64,000 nucleotides of DNA, taken from an uncultured Fibrobacter sp. (GTDB taxonomy: Bacteria > Fibrobacterota > Fibrobacteria > Fibrobacterales > Fibrobacteraceae). The stretch spans positions 1 to 64,000 of the forward strand of contig NZ_CAMZCS010000003.1 in NCBI RefSeq assembly GCF_947305105.1, read 5' to 3'. The notes beneath the pieces were generated by a model, which had not been told where the DNA came from, made no database searches, and saw nothing but the letters and a program-made list of their open reading frames with translations. This document shows, piece by piece, positions 20,383-29,315 of the stretch. Within the stretch, counting starts at the first letter, position 1. Each line of letters opens with the position of its first letter. Position numbers and translations under genes: made by a program.

Positions 20383-22152
20383 ATGGCTTTTAAGAAAATA
20401 GCACTGCTGTTTGCCTTGCTGTGGATTGCCGCATGTTCTGATGGCGAAAACGATGAAAAAGCCTTTATGCGTTTGATTGAAGATGATGAAGAATCTTCTT
20501 CGATAGCGTTGAATGGCTCCATAGAATATATGCCGTCTATGAATGCGGAACGAGTCCGGATTTTCCAGGTAGACAGGGATTTGAATCCGATTGATTCTTT
20601 TGAAGTGACGGTGGGGCCAAAACGCGGGCATTCTATTGAATTTGCTGTTGACGCACGATATTATGAAACTCCGTATTTAAAACTTGTGACGATTTTCCCG
20701 CTTAACAAGAAAGAAAAAATGGAATTGTCCCAGTATTATTACTTGGATACGTATAATACGCACGTATACCTGCAATTCTATGGTGCCTTGATTTCTGGCC
20801 GCGTTGAAACCTTGGTCCGAGAAAAAAAGTACAGTTTGCACAATGCCATTAACAAGGCTTACGAGGAACTTGAAAAATCGATGGGGATTTCGTTAGAGGA
20901 CCCGCAATACAGAACCTTTAATGAAGGCAATGATTATTATTCTAATACGGGCCTATTTGATATGACGCCCTATGTTCTTTGTCGATATGAAATTTCTGAT
21001 AGCCTGTTCTACAGCGATTTTAGGGAATGGCGTGATTTTTTTGCGAAAGACGGAAAATTTGATTCGACGATCAAGGTGCGTGCGGCTGATTCCTGGCTGG
21101 CCACGTTCGATTTGCGGTTAGATTCTAGGGACAAGTTTTATTTTGAAAGTGACAATCGCGATACGTCTTCTAGGTTGAAAAAAATAGATACGGCGTTCTT
21201 TGCATGGGCGTATGAACTGGACCGCTCTTGGAGCGAAAAGGATTCCATAGAAATCATGAATGAACTTAGCCTTTATAATGGGCGTCAGTTTGTTTATGAA
21301 AGTAATTGTCCGTCGCTCTATGGTTGGCGTTTGCAGACGACTCTTGAAGATACGATTGGCACTTGCTTGTGCAATAGATGGGATTTTGTGGAACATGACG
21401 GAATCTATTATTTGTGTCGATACGAAAGTGGGACGGGATGGGAAGTGTTAAGTGACGTTGATTCCATATTGAACCATAAGTATTCGGAGGAGTGCAATAG
21501 GGGCATTTGGTCTTATGGCGTGCTCGGATATCATGAAGATAAAACGTATGTTTGCGACTGCGATGATTCCGATCAGTGCGGATGGTCCGAAGTGAAAGAA
21601 GACTTTAAGTGGACTGTACTTGATACGCCGACTGTCAATATTTTGGCGGCGCGTCTTTATGGGGATTGCAGAGACCATGGAGGCGAAAAACAGGTGATGG
21701 ACAGCATCTTGCTGCGCTGCCATTGGAATCGGTGGGCAAAGGTCGATACATTGTCGTATTATATGGGGATATGTCATAATACCTCCAATCAAATAGAATT
21801 TGGCCAGATGCCGAATGGGGATTACTATAAGTGCAGAACTTATGGCGGAACAGAATGGGAACCCTGTACCTATCCAGAAGTGAAGGGCGATTTGTGCAAT
21901 TGGGTGATTGATCCTGTTTATAAAAAATATGGTGACCAGTATTTTTATTGCTCAAACGAAAAGTGGAGCGAAGTCCCGGAAGATAGCGTTTATAAGCCTG
22001 TTGTGCGCGGTGATTCGTGCGGTCCAGTAAATAAAGGCGAAATCAAAAAGTACGATGACGAGTATTTTATCTGCAATTTGATAACCACTTCTGGCAGGCA
22101 ATTGTATTACTGGCAAAGGGCAAGTGAATCGGACCTTTCCAGAGAAGATTAA
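20383..22152 (+). CDS. Lipoprotein with repeated Cys/Trp modules
   Basis: 589 residues from ATG 20383. The signal peptide ends with the lipobox LWIAAC. The first half (to about residue 310) is a beta-rich region without recognised motifs. The second half has about five related modules of 40-60 residues, each with two or three Cys and a pattern like G.YY.C..Y.G..W (GIYYLCRYESGTGW, KTYVCDCDDSDQCGW, GDYYKCRTYGGTEW, DQYFYCSNEKW, DEYFICNL). Such repeats are a habit of Fibrobacter surface lipoproteins. Function unknown; display at the cell surface is inference. It follows argA by 22 bases. Confidence 0.65.
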   Translation: MAFKKIALLFALLWIAACSDGENDEKAFMRLIEDDEESSSIALNGSIEYMPSMNAERVRIFQVDRDLNPIDSFEVTVGPKRGHSIEFAVDARYYETPYLKLVTIFPLNKKEKMELSQYYYLDTYNTHVYLQFYGALISGRVETLVREKKYSLHNAINKAYEELEKSMGISLEDPQYRTFNEGNDYYSNTGLFDMTPYVLCRYEISDSLFYSDFREWRDFFAKDGKFDSTIKVRAADSWLATFDLRLDSRDKFYFESDNRDTSSRLKKIDTAFFAWAYELDRSWSEKDSIEIMNELSLYNGRQFVYESNCPSLYGWRLQTTLEDTIGTCLCNRWDFVEHDGIYYLCRYESGTGWEVLSDVDSILNHKYSEECNRGIWSYGVLGYHEDKTYVCDCDDSDQCGWSEVKEDFKWTVLDTPTVNILAARLYGDCRDHGGEKQVMDSILLRCHWNRWAKVDTLSYYMGICHNTSNQIEFGQMPNGDYYKCRTYGGTEWEPCTYPEVKGDLCNWVIDPVYKKYGDQYFYCSNEKWSEVPEDSVYKPVVRGDSCGPVNKGEIKKYDDEYFICNLITTSGRQLYYWQRASESDLSRED

Positions 22153-22244
22153 ATAGGGAATGGTGTCATGGAATGCCCCAGGGATTTGTTGCCGGTGGTG
22201 CAGGTTTTGTGTGTCCAGGATAATTAGTCTTTTTAGGAGTTATT

Positions 22245-22835
22245 ATGAATACGCTTGAAGCAATACGTACACGTCGCAGTACCCGCAAGTTCAAGGCACA
22301 GCCTGTCGAACTCGAGAAGTTGAAGCAGATTGTCGAGGCGGGCCAGTTCGGGCCTACCGGCGGCAATGCGCAGAGCAACCACTTCTTCGTGATTTCGGAT
22401 GCTGCGGTGATTGCGAAACTCAAGGAACTCGTGCAGTCCGCTTTTGCCGCGATGGAACTCCGCGAAGACTTGTACAAGAGCCTCAAGAATTCCATTACGC
22501 TTGCGCGCAAAGGGAACTACTCCTTCTGCTATACGGCGCCCGTGCTGATCGTGGTCGCGAACAAGAAGGAATACGGCAACAACATGGCCGATGTCGCCTG
22601 CGCTGTGGAGAACATGATGCTTGCCGCGAACGAGCTTGACCTCGGCAGTTGCTACATCAATCAGCTCAAGTGGCTGAACGAAGACCCGACGCTTCTCGAA
22701 TACCTGCACGGCCTTGGCTTGCGCGAAGACGAACGCGTGTACGCCTCCGTTGCCATCGGCTACGCCGATACGGAGAGTGGCCTCCCGAACCGCGCGGAAT
22801 CCCCGCGCGTCGGCAACGAAGTCGTGTTCGTGTAA
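22245..22835 (+). CDS. Nitroreductase family protein
   Basis: 196 residues. The N-terminus TLEAIRTRRSTRKFKAQPVE is the FMN-binding start of the nitroreductase family; GPTGGNAQSNHFFVI and the C-terminal half NMADVACAVENMMLAANELD followed by LGSCYIN also fit. It probably reduces a nitro, quinone or similar substrate with NAD(P)H in the cytoplasm; the substrate cannot be told. A clear ribosome site TTAGGAG precedes the ATG. Confidence 0.88.
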   Translation: MNTLEAIRTRRSTRKFKAQPVELEKLKQIVEAGQFGPTGGNAQSNHFFVISDAAVIAKLKELVQSAFAAMELREDLYKSLKNSITLARKGNYSFCYTAPVLIVVANKKEYGNNMADVACAVENMMLAANELDLGSCYINQLKWLNEDPTLLEYLHGLGLREDERVYASVAIGYADTESGLPNRAESPRVGNEVVFV

Positions 22836-22841
22836 TTTTTG

Positions 22842-22904
22842 TATATTACTCCCAACACCAGAAAGGGTGGTATTAAGGATCGCGGATATATACCATCCGC
22901 GGAG
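22842..22904 (+). promoter_or_regulatory. Promoter and leader of the ORF6N gene, shared with the RhuM gene
   Basis: TTTTTGTATATT (-10 box at 22842-22847) is followed after 8 bases by CACCAGAAAGGGTGGTATTAA (22856-22876), then a hairpin with 7-base arms CGCGGAT and ATCCGCG (22881-22901), whose end meets the ribosome site GGAG. The same -10, spacing and CACCAG block precede the RhuM gene at 52762. In both, the block reads HQKGWY then stop in one frame. Transcription would begin close to CACC, so the block may be the first part of the mRNA. Confidence 0.55.
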
Positions 22905-22912
22905 TAAAGGTG

Positions 22913-23797
22913 ATGCTCGACGCTGATTTGGCTGAAATTTACGGGTATGAAACAAGATTTTTTAATCGTCAGGTAAAAAATAATATTGAGCGATTTGCAG
23001 AAGATTTTCGATTTCAGTTGACCGAGGAAGAAATGCAAATCTTGATGTGCAAAAAATGCACATCAAGTTGGGGCGGCACGAGAAAGCTGCCTTATGCCTT
23101 TACAGAACAAGGCGTTTATATGCTTATGAGTGTGTTAAAAGGCGATTTAGCAATTCAGCAGAGTATGGCTCTCATTCGGCTTTTCAAAAAGATGAAGGAC
23201 TATATTGTTGATGAAAATCGCCTATTACTCGAATCTGACGGTATTGCGCAGGTCGCTGCCCACACGATTCAGAATACAAAAGAAATAGCCGAAATCCGCC
23301 AAGATGTCTCCATTATGAAAACAGACCTCCAGAAAGTCATGGAAAATTTCGTGGACCCGAGCACCCACAAACATTTCCTGATACTGAACGGCCAGCGGCT
23401 AGATGCCGATGTCACCTACACGCAAATTTACGGCATGGCGAAGAAATCCATCACGATTATTGACGACTATGTCGGCGTGAAGACGCTTGACCTGTTGCGA
23501 CGAATCGCGAAAGGAGTCTCCGTGACAATCTATAGTGACAATCGCAGTTTTGAAACCCTGACGGACCAGATGCAGAAAGATTTTCTTGCGGTGCGTCCTG
23601 ATGTCAAATTCGTCATGAACAAGACAAAAGACAAATTCCACGACCGCTACATCTTCTTGGATTACGGACTGAAAAGCGAAAAGCTCTTCCACTGCGGAGC
23701 ATCCAGCAAAGACGCCGGCAACAAAATTACCACCATCATGCAGATAGAATACACGCAGGCGTATCGTAGCATTATGGAGATACTTGAGAAAAAATGA
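22913..23797 (+). CDS. ORF6N-domain protein with PLD-like C-terminal region
   Basis: 294 residues from ATG 22913 (GTG 22910 also possible). The ORF6N DNA-binding domain usually begins earlier: in-frame codons upstream encode IYTIRGVKVMLDADL, but a TAA at 22874 and the lack of a start codon mean the first strand is either untranslated or lost. Then come NRQVKNNIERFAEDFRFQLT and LPYAFTEQGVYML. The C-terminal part (SITIIDDYVGVKTLDLL, KFHDRYIFLD, FHCGASSKD) resembles a phospholipase-D-like half site, as also seen in the RhuM protein at 51788. Such genes are typical of phage and accessory DNA. The biochemical role is unknown. Confidence 0.75.
   Translation: MLDADLAEIYGYETRFFNRQVKNNIERFAEDFRFQLTEEEMQILMCKKCTSSWGGTRKLPYAFTEQGVYMLMSVLKGDLAIQQSMALIRLFKKMKDYIVDENRLLLESDGIAQVAAHTIQNTKEIAEIRQDVSIMKTDLQKVMENFVDPSTHKHFLILNGQRLDADVTYTQIYGMAKKSITIIDDYVGVKTLDLLRRIAKGVSVTIYSDNRSFETLTDQMQKDFLAVRPDVKFVMNKTKDKFHDRYIFLDYGLKSEKLFHCGASSKDAGNKITTIMQIEYTQAYRSIMEILEKK
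23041..23067. repeat. Palindrome inside the ORF6N gene
   Basis: Eleven-base arms CTTGATGTGCA and TGCACATCAAG around AAAAA. The TGTGCAAAA..TGCACA core resembles the palindromes at 52541 and 53061. Confidence 0.65.
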
Positions 23798-23905
23798 ATA
23801 GCGCCATATCGTCTCGATCTCGGCACAACATTGTCATTGCAACCCCGATTTTAATGTTACGGAATTCAGTATCATTAGATTCAATGCTGGTAGCAATGGT
23901 TACAT

Positions 23906-24556
23906 TCACCCTTTCCCGAGCATTTCTTTCACATTCTTCTTGACTTCTGTCAAGTCACTGCTTGTGAGTATCGGGATGAGCGAGTTGATTTCTTCGATGG
24001 GTTTGTCCCACCAGCGCCATTCGAGCATGAGGTTGGTGAGCTCGTCGTCAAAGCGGTTACGGATAAACTGCGCTGGGTTCCCGGCCACGATGGTGTAGGG
24101 GTCCACGTTGCTGCCTACGACGCTGCTTGCGCCGATGATTGCGCCGTCACCGATATGCACTCCGGGGAGTATCGTTGCGTTCTGGCCAATCCACACGTCG
24201 TTCCCGATGACGGTGTCTCCCTTGAGCGGCATGTCCGCAGGGGCGGGCGCCTTCATGTCCCAGCCTGCAAGCGTGTAGAACGGGAATGTCGATATCGCGT
24301 TCATCTGGTGGTTCGCCCCGTTCATCACGAATTCCACTCCCGCCGCAATCTGGCAGAACTTGCCGATAACCAGCTTGTCGTTGTTCCACGGGTATAAGTG
24401 AGTCACGTGGCTTTCGAATTCGCTGTCGGCAATGTAGGTGAAGTCGCCCACGATGATATTCGGGTTCTTGAGCGTCGGCTTCACGTAGATTTCCTTGTCG
24501 TAGCCCGCAATCGGGTGGATTGTATTCGGGTCGGGGATGTTTTGCGGTGTAGGCAT
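23906..24556 (-). CDS. Vat/CatB-like hexapeptide acetyltransferase
   Basis: 216 residues. It has the left-handed beta-helix signature of xenobiotic acetyltransferases: KLVIGKFCQIAAGVEFVMNG, NHQMNAISTFPF (with the catalytic His region), GNDVWIGQNATILPGVHIGD, and VAGNPAQFIRNRF. Its length and WRWWDKPIEEI tail are those of the streptogramin A acetyltransferase (Vat) group, which also includes chromosomal enzymes of unknown substrate. Acetyl-CoA is the expected donor; drug resistance is not shown. It is divergent from the transporter gene with only 36 bases between. Confidence 0.85.
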   Translation of the reverse strand: MPTPQNIPDPNTIHPIAGYDKEIYVKPTLKNPNIIVGDFTYIADSEFESHVTHLYPWNNDKLVIGKFCQIAAGVEFVMNGANHQMNAISTFPFYTLAGWDMKAPAPADMPLKGDTVIGNDVWIGQNATILPGVHIGDGAIIGASSVVGSNVDPYTIVAGNPAQFIRNRFDDELTNLMLEWRWWDKPIEEINSLIPILTSSDLTEVKKNVKEMLGKG

Positions 24557-24592
24557 GTCTCCAAATTACATTTTTTTTCTATTGTTCTTTTT

Positions 24593-26002
24593 ATGGAACG
24601 CGAAAATTTTAAATCAAGACTTGGTTTTATCCTTATCGCTGCCGGTTGCGCCATCGGATTGGGCAACGTTTGGCGTTTCCCTTATATTGCGGGCCAGTAC
24701 GGCGGTGCGGCTTTTGTGCTGCCCTATCTTGGCTTCTTGCTGTTCCTCGGGCTCCCGATCCTCATGGCGGAACTTGCGCTGGGTCGTGGCGGCCGTAGCG
24801 GTGTCGCCCGCGCCTTCGATAACCTGGAAAAGCCGGGGACCAAGTGGCACTGGGCCAAGTTCCCGCTGATTTCGGCGAACTACATCTTGATGGCGTTCTA
24901 CTCGGTGGTCACGGGCTGGATGCTCTACTACTTCTACAAGATGGTCACCGACGCGAACTTCCTCAAGGGGACTCCCGACCAGATTGCGGCCGGTTTCGGT
25001 GAAATGCTTGCGAACCCCGCGCTTATGATTTTCTGGATGACCGTCGCCATCGTGCTCGGCCTTGGGGTCGTATCGCTTGGGCTCCAGAAAGGTGTCGAGG
25101 GCGTCACCAAGAAGATGATGATTTGCCTGCTTGTCATCATGGTCCTCCTTGCCATTCGAGCCGTGACGCTTCCGGGTTCTACTGCAGGTCTCCAGTTCTA
25201 TTTGCTTCCGTCTTTCGAGCGCTTGACGCAGTCGGGCAAGGGCGTGGGCGAGGCAATCTTTGCGGCATTCGCGCATGCGTTCTTCACGCTCAGTATCGGT
25301 ATCGGTAGCATGGCGATTTTCGGTAGCTACATAGGCCGCAAGCACTCCCTCGTCAAGGAAGCTGCGAGTGTCTGCATCCTTGATACGGTCGTCGCGCTTG
25401 TTGCGGGTATTATCATCATCCCGAGCTGCTTCGCCTTTGGCCAATCTCCGGGACAGGGCCCGGGTCTCATCTTCGTTACGCTTTCCAACGTGTTTTCCAT
25501 GATGCCGGCGGGTCGGTTCTGCGGTGCGGCGTTCTTCCTGTTCATGTCTTTCGCGGCTCTGTCCACCTTGATTGCCGTGTTCGAGAACCTCGTCTCGTTC
25601 TGGATGGACCTCAAGGGGTACGACCGTAAAAGGGTCGCCTTCTGGAACATCCTGGTCGTATTCGCGCTTTCGCTCCCGTGCGCCCTCGGCTTCAACGTGC
25701 TTGCGGGCTTTGAACCGTTCGGCCCCGGCAGCTGTGTGCTGGACCTCGAAGACTTTATCGTGAGTAACACCATGCTTCCGCTTGGCGGCATGTTCATCGT
25801 GATTTTCTGCTCCAGCCGTTACGGCTGGGGGCAGGAGAAATTCTTTGCCGAAATCAACTCCGGCAAGGGCTACAAGATTCCGAGCAACACCATCTTCAAG
25901 ATTTATTTCAAGTGGGTGCTGCCTGTGCTTGTTTCCATCTTGCTTATTCAAGGGTATCTCTCCAAGTTCGCCCCCGACCTCTGCGCCAAAATCTTCGGAT
26001 AG
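24593..26002 (+). CDS. Sodium-dependent transporter, NSS family
   Basis: 469 residues from ATG 24593. The N-terminal GFILIAAGCAIGLGNVWRFP is the sodium- and substrate-binding first segment of the neurotransmitter:sodium symporter family (LeuT fold). About 11-12 membrane segments follow, with EKPGTKWHW after helix 2 and FFTLSIGIGSMAIFGSY at helix 6. Substrate is probably an amino acid; the specific one cannot be told. The divergent arrangement with the acetyltransferase may mean shared control. Confidence 0.92.
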   Translation: MERENFKSRLGFILIAAGCAIGLGNVWRFPYIAGQYGGAAFVLPYLGFLLFLGLPILMAELALGRGGRSGVARAFDNLEKPGTKWHWAKFPLISANYILMAFYSVVTGWMLYYFYKMVTDANFLKGTPDQIAAGFGEMLANPALMIFWMTVAIVLGLGVVSLGLQKGVEGVTKKMMICLLVIMVLLAIRAVTLPGSTAGLQFYLLPSFERLTQSGKGVGEAIFAAFAHAFFTLSIGIGSMAIFGSYIGRKHSLVKEAASVCILDTVVALVAGIIIIPSCFAFGQSPGQGPGLIFVTLSNVFSMMPAGRFCGAAFFLFMSFAALSTLIAVFENLVSFWMDLKGYDRKRVAFWNILVVFALSLPCALGFNVLAGFEPFGPGSCVLDLEDFIVSNTMLPLGGMFIVIFCSSRYGWGQEKFFAEINSGKGYKIPSNTIFKIYFKWVLPVLVSILLIQGYLSKFAPDLCAKIFG

Positions 26003-26108
26003 GAAGAAGATTTTGCAAATCTGTAAAATAAAAAATGAAAAAGCAAACAAAATATTTTTGAGAAAAGCGAGATCGGTAGTCAAAGAAAAGAAAGAAATTA
26101 ATCGTTGC

Positions 26109-26194
26109 GAGAATGGAAGCGTTGGCCAAGGAAGGGGAGGGTGCAGGGAGGGGACCGTGCGGCCTTCGCAACTCCGAGCTGGGTCCCCTCCCGC
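26109..26194. repeat. Dispersed hairpin repeat, copy 2 (inverted)
   Basis: Reverse-complement relative of 880-965 with the same arms GGGAGGGGACC and GGTCCCCTCCC and about ten mismatches by eye. It sits in the 309-base gap between the transporter and folE, which otherwise holds only A-rich sequence and a low-complexity tract. Confidence 0.7.
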
Positions 26195-26277
26195 AATTAT
26201 TTAAATGAGTAAAATGAAGAAATAACAATGGTTCTAAAACTTGTTTTTTATTTTTTCTATTTTTGCCGTGCAAAAAC

Positions 26278-26308
26278 CTAACCACTAATCACTAACCACC
26301 AACCACTA
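26278..26308. repeat. Low-complexity CTAACCACTAATCA tract
   Basis: Reiterated CTAACCACTAATCACTAACC touching the start of folE. AACCACTAATCACT is the exact reverse complement of a segment in the tract near 16470. Confidence 0.55.
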
Positions 26309-26311
26309 TTT

Positions 26312-26881
26312 ATGATGGATTTCAAGAAGATGGAAGATGGCTTCCGGATGATTCTGGAAGGCATGGGCGAAAACCCGAACCGTGAAGGTCTTTTGGATAC
26401 GCCGAAGCGTGTCGCGAAGATGTACGCCGAACTCATGACGGGGCTTTCGGGTGAAACCCGCGCCGAAGATATCTTGAAGACGCGTTTCCATGAAAAGTAC
26501 GACGAGATGATCATTGTGCCGGATATCGAGTTTGCAAGCATGTGCGAACACCATTTTCTGCCGTTCACGGGCAAGGCACATGTGGCTTACATCCCCGGCG
26601 ATTGCGTGGTGGGCCTTTCCAAGATTCCGCGCGTGGTGGAATTTTACGCGCGCTTCCCGCAAATTCAGGAACGCATGACGCGCCAGATTGCAGAACTCAT
26701 CCAGAAGGAGCTGAACCCGAAAGGCGTGGCCGTGGTGCTCGAGGCATCCCACATGTGTATGACGATGCGTGGTGTGAAAAAGCCCGGTGCCACGATGGTG
26801 ACGACGCAGCTTTTGGGCCGCTTCAAGACCGACGAGAAAACGCGTGCCGAATTCATGTCTAGGATTTATGCGCCTCGGTAA
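26312..26881 (+). CDS. folE: GTP cyclohydrolase I
   Basis: 189 residues, a normal FolE length. It converts GTP to dihydroneopterin triphosphate, the first step of folate synthesis (or of 7-deazaguanines). Seen: the active-site stretch [19 protein letters not shown] with zinc ligands Cys and His, [20 protein letters not shown], and [15 protein letters not shown] carrying the second Cys ligand. There are two adjacent ATG codons; 26312 or 26315 may be used. No SD is obvious because the low-complexity tract runs into the start. Confidence 0.96.
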   Translation: MMDFKKMEDGFRMILEGMGENPNREGLLDTPKRVAKMYAELMTGLSGETRAEDILKTRFHEKYDEMIIVPDIEFASMCEHHFLPFTGKAHVAYIPGDCVVGLSKIPRVVEFYARFPQIQERMTRQIAELIQKELNPKGVAVVLEASHMCMTMRGVKKPGATMVTTQLLGRFKTDEKTRAEFMSRIYAPR

Positions 26882-27277
26882 TGTAGCCGCCAATACTACT
26901 TTTTGTCCATTATGGATAGATTTAATATAAAGTAATTTAAAGTGTTTTTATTATTATGGGCCATGGACATTTTGTCCATGGCCTTTGGATTTATTGTCCA
27001 TAAAAAAAGCGCTTTGCCTATTTCTGAATTTGCGGGAATTAGGTAATTTGGTAATGGGTGAAAGAAATAGATGTTTGGATGTATGGCGATGTGGGTTTTG
27101 TTGCATTCACTTTAATACGATAATCCCCATACAATGTTTTTCTTTGTTTTTGACGAATACGCCAAGACGTTTTTGAGTGTTGTCTTTGTGGTATTTTGAA
27201 TAAACTAAAAAAACATTGGCCGTGCACGACCTTTATTTCTACGATATTGATTTTTGGTTAGAATAAGGAGACAAGAA
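26882..27277. other. Gene-free region with one strong hairpin
   Basis: 395 AT-rich bases without a supportable gene. A perfect 11-base stem (GGCCATGGACA and its complement, TTT loop) lies at 26959-26983 and is followed by TTTGGATTTATTGT; a near match (GTCCATTATGGA) lies 50 bases before it. The hairpin may end folE transcription. An AAGGAG ribosome site for the next gene lies at 27265. Confidence 0.5.
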
Positions 27278-28537
27278 ATGAAATCTAAAATATTGACAAG
27301 CATGGTCGTTGCGTGCGCCTTTGCCTTGGTGAATTGTGATGACACCACTTCGGCTGTGGAAGATGCCCTGCAGGAACAGGGTGGTGTTCCTACATCCAGT
27401 AGCGATGGACTTGCGCCTACGACAACGCCCGAAATCAGTTCTGGCTCTATTGTCGGTGGCAACAATGCCGCGATTCCGGCTTCTTCGGATAGCCAGGGAT
27501 TAAGCCAGGGAATTGAACAGGGAACTGTGCCCGCATCGTCGGCCATTGGCGGTGGTAATCTGGTTCCTGCGACATCTTCGGCTGGTGGCGAAAACGCCTC
27601 GCCGACTTCTGCTCCGGCTTCTTCCGGGCAGCAGGGCGGTGATGTTGCCCCGGCGCCTGCCTCCAGTTCTGCTGGTACTACCGTGACTCCGGCCAGCTCC
27701 AGTGCTGCGGCTCCGGCTAGCAGTTCCGAAGCTGCACAGGCTCCTGCGGCTAGCGGTATTTTCCTTGCCGAAGGCACGGACGAAAACAAGGACCAAATGG
27801 AAGTTGAATATATCGAACACACCGGTTGGGATGGTGGCGGAATCCTTTCTTATCCCAAGCGTCTCTCCGCCGACAAGAAGCATGCCGTTGTCGTTTGGGG
27901 TCCCGGTGGCGGTACTGAACCCGGTGCTTACGGTGGAATGATCCGCCGTCTTGCTTCGCACGGCTTCGTGGTGATTGCGCTGCGCGAATCTCCGGGCAAC
28001 ACTTCCCAGGGCAAGCCCGCTCTCGACTGGCTCGAAAAGAAGAACAACGATCCGAACGATCCGCTTTATCAGAAACTCGACATGACGAAGGTTGGGTGCT
28101 CTGGCCACTCCATGGGCGGCCTTGAATCTGAGCAGATGGTTATTCAGGACAAGCGCGTGATTACGGCGATGCTGAACAACAGCGGTGACCTCGGACATAC
28201 GGCTATGGCGAGCGTCCCGACAGACAAGACTATCGGTATCGTTTACGGTGAAGCTGGCATGGAACGCCCGAATGCCGAAGCTGACTACAACAACAACGGT
28301 GTCAAGGTTCCTGCTTGCCTTATCCAGATGACGGGTGGCCCGCAGGGCGGCGAAGGTGGCTGGGGTCACGGTTCTGGCCCGTGGGGCGGCATGGCCGCGA
28401 CGGTTGCCTGGATGCGCTGGCACCTCGGCGGCGAAGACTTCCGCAAGGCTGATTTTGTCGGTTCGAGCGGTCGCTACATCAATGGCGAAATCATTGGTGA
28501 ACAGGGACACTGGAAGGGAACCTGCAAGAACTTCTAA
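27278..28537 (+). CDS. Lipoprotein alpha/beta-hydrolase (esterase-like)
   Basis: 419 residues from ATG 27278. The signal peptide ends in ALVNC, the lipidated Cys. Residues 30-165 are a low-complexity Ser/Ala/Pro linker (PASSSAGTTVTPASSS). The hydrolase domain starts near EVEYIEHTGWDGGGILSYP; it has an oxyanion segment VWGPGGG, the nucleophile elbow GCSGHSMGGLES and a likely catalytic His in GGWGHGSGPWGG. It resembles the PET-hydrolase/chlorophyllase-like group of extracellular esterases. A surface-anchored esterase acting on plant-wall esters fits the setting, but the substrate is inference. Confidence 0.8.
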   Translation: MKSKILTSMVVACAFALVNCDDTTSAVEDALQEQGGVPTSSSDGLAPTTTPEISSGSIVGGNNAAIPASSDSQGLSQGIEQGTVPASSAIGGGNLVPATSSAGGENASPTSAPASSGQQGGDVAPAPASSSAGTTVTPASSSAAAPASSSEAAQAPAASGIFLAEGTDENKDQMEVEYIEHTGWDGGGILSYPKRLSADKKHAVVVWGPGGGTEPGAYGGMIRRLASHGFVVIALRESPGNTSQGKPALDWLEKKNNDPNDPLYQKLDMTKVGCSGHSMGGLESEQMVIQDKRVITAMLNNSGDLGHTAMASVPTDKTIGIVYGEAGMERPNAEADYNNNGVKVPACLIQMTGGPQGGEGGWGHGSGPWGGMAATVAWMRWHLGGEDFRKADFVGSSGRYINGEIIGEQGHWKGTCKNF

Positions 28538-28556
28538 TACTCCACACTCCAAAAGA

Positions 28557-28589
28557 AAGCACTCCGGGATTTATCCTGGGGTGCTTTTT
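28557..28589 (+). terminator. Terminator after the esterase gene
   Basis: Stem of AAGCACTCC with GGGGTGCTT around GGGATTTATCCT, ending in TTTTT. Confidence 0.75.
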
Positions 28590-28609
28590 GTTGTGAAAAT
28601 CAGTTGAAC

Positions 28610-29257
28610 TTACTTAATTAATTCGACAAATTCGCGGCACACGGCTTCGGGATCGGGCTTGCCGAAGATGGCGGAACCGACCACAAAGATGTTCGCGCCG
28701 GCTTCCTTGCAGGCGAGAATGTTGTCGAGCTTGACGCCGCCGTCGATCTGGATGTCGAGTTCCGGTTTCATCTGGCGGAGTTCACGAATCTTGTCGAGGC
28801 AGTAGGGGATGAGGCTCTGGCCGCCGAAGCCCGGGTTCACCGACATGATGAGCGCCATGTCCACAATGTCGAGTACGTACTTGATGCTTTCGAGCGGGGT
28901 CGCCGGGTTGATGGCCACGGCGGGCTTCACGCCGAGTTCTGCAATCTGGTGCAGCAGGCGGTCGAGGTGGTTCGTAGTTTCGGCGTGTACGCTGATGATG
29001 CTTGCACCGGCCTTTGCGAATTCGCCCACGTACTTTTCGGGGTTCTCGATCATCAGGTGGCAATCGAGCGGGAGCTTGGTGCCCTTGCCGACGCAGGCAG
29101 AAATGCCCGGGCCAAAGCTGATGTTCGGGACAAAGTGCCCGTCCATGATGTCGAGGTGAACAAGACCGGCTCCACCGTTTTCGATGGCCTGGAGACCTTT
29201 GCCGAGTTCGAGGAAATTTGCGTTCAATACGCTTGGGGCGATAATTTGCTTGAGCAT
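28610..29257 (-). CDS. rpe: Ribulose-phosphate 3-epimerase
   Basis: 215 residues from the ATG at 29257; the open frame extends further but only as the antisense of the next gene. It interconverts ribulose-5-phosphate and xylulose-5-phosphate in the pentose phosphate pathway. Seen: IIAPSVLNANFLELG, HLDIMDGHFVPNISFGP with the catalytic Asp and metal-binding His, MSVNPGFGGQ and QIDGGVKLDNI. It is convergent with the esterase gene and divergent from the next gene. Confidence 0.95.
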   Translation of the reverse strand: MLKQIIAPSVLNANFLELGKGLQAIENGGAGLVHLDIMDGHFVPNISFGPGISACVGKGTKLPLDCHLMIENPEKYVGEFAKAGASIISVHAETTNHLDRLLHQIAELGVKPAVAINPATPLESIKYVLDIVDMALIMSVNPGFGGQSLIPYCLDKIRELRQMKPELDIQIDGGVKLDNILACKEAGANIFVVGSAIFGKPDPEAVCREFVELIK

Positions 29258-29315
29258 GTTGCAAATATACATTTTTTTGCTAATTTTATTTGCACTAAGA
29301 TGAAAGGAGATAATT

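Noticed and set aside
24614-26083. Long minus-strand open frame opposite the NSS transporter
   Set aside because: It is the antisense of a clear transporter gene and has a composition of charged residues typical of shadow frames.
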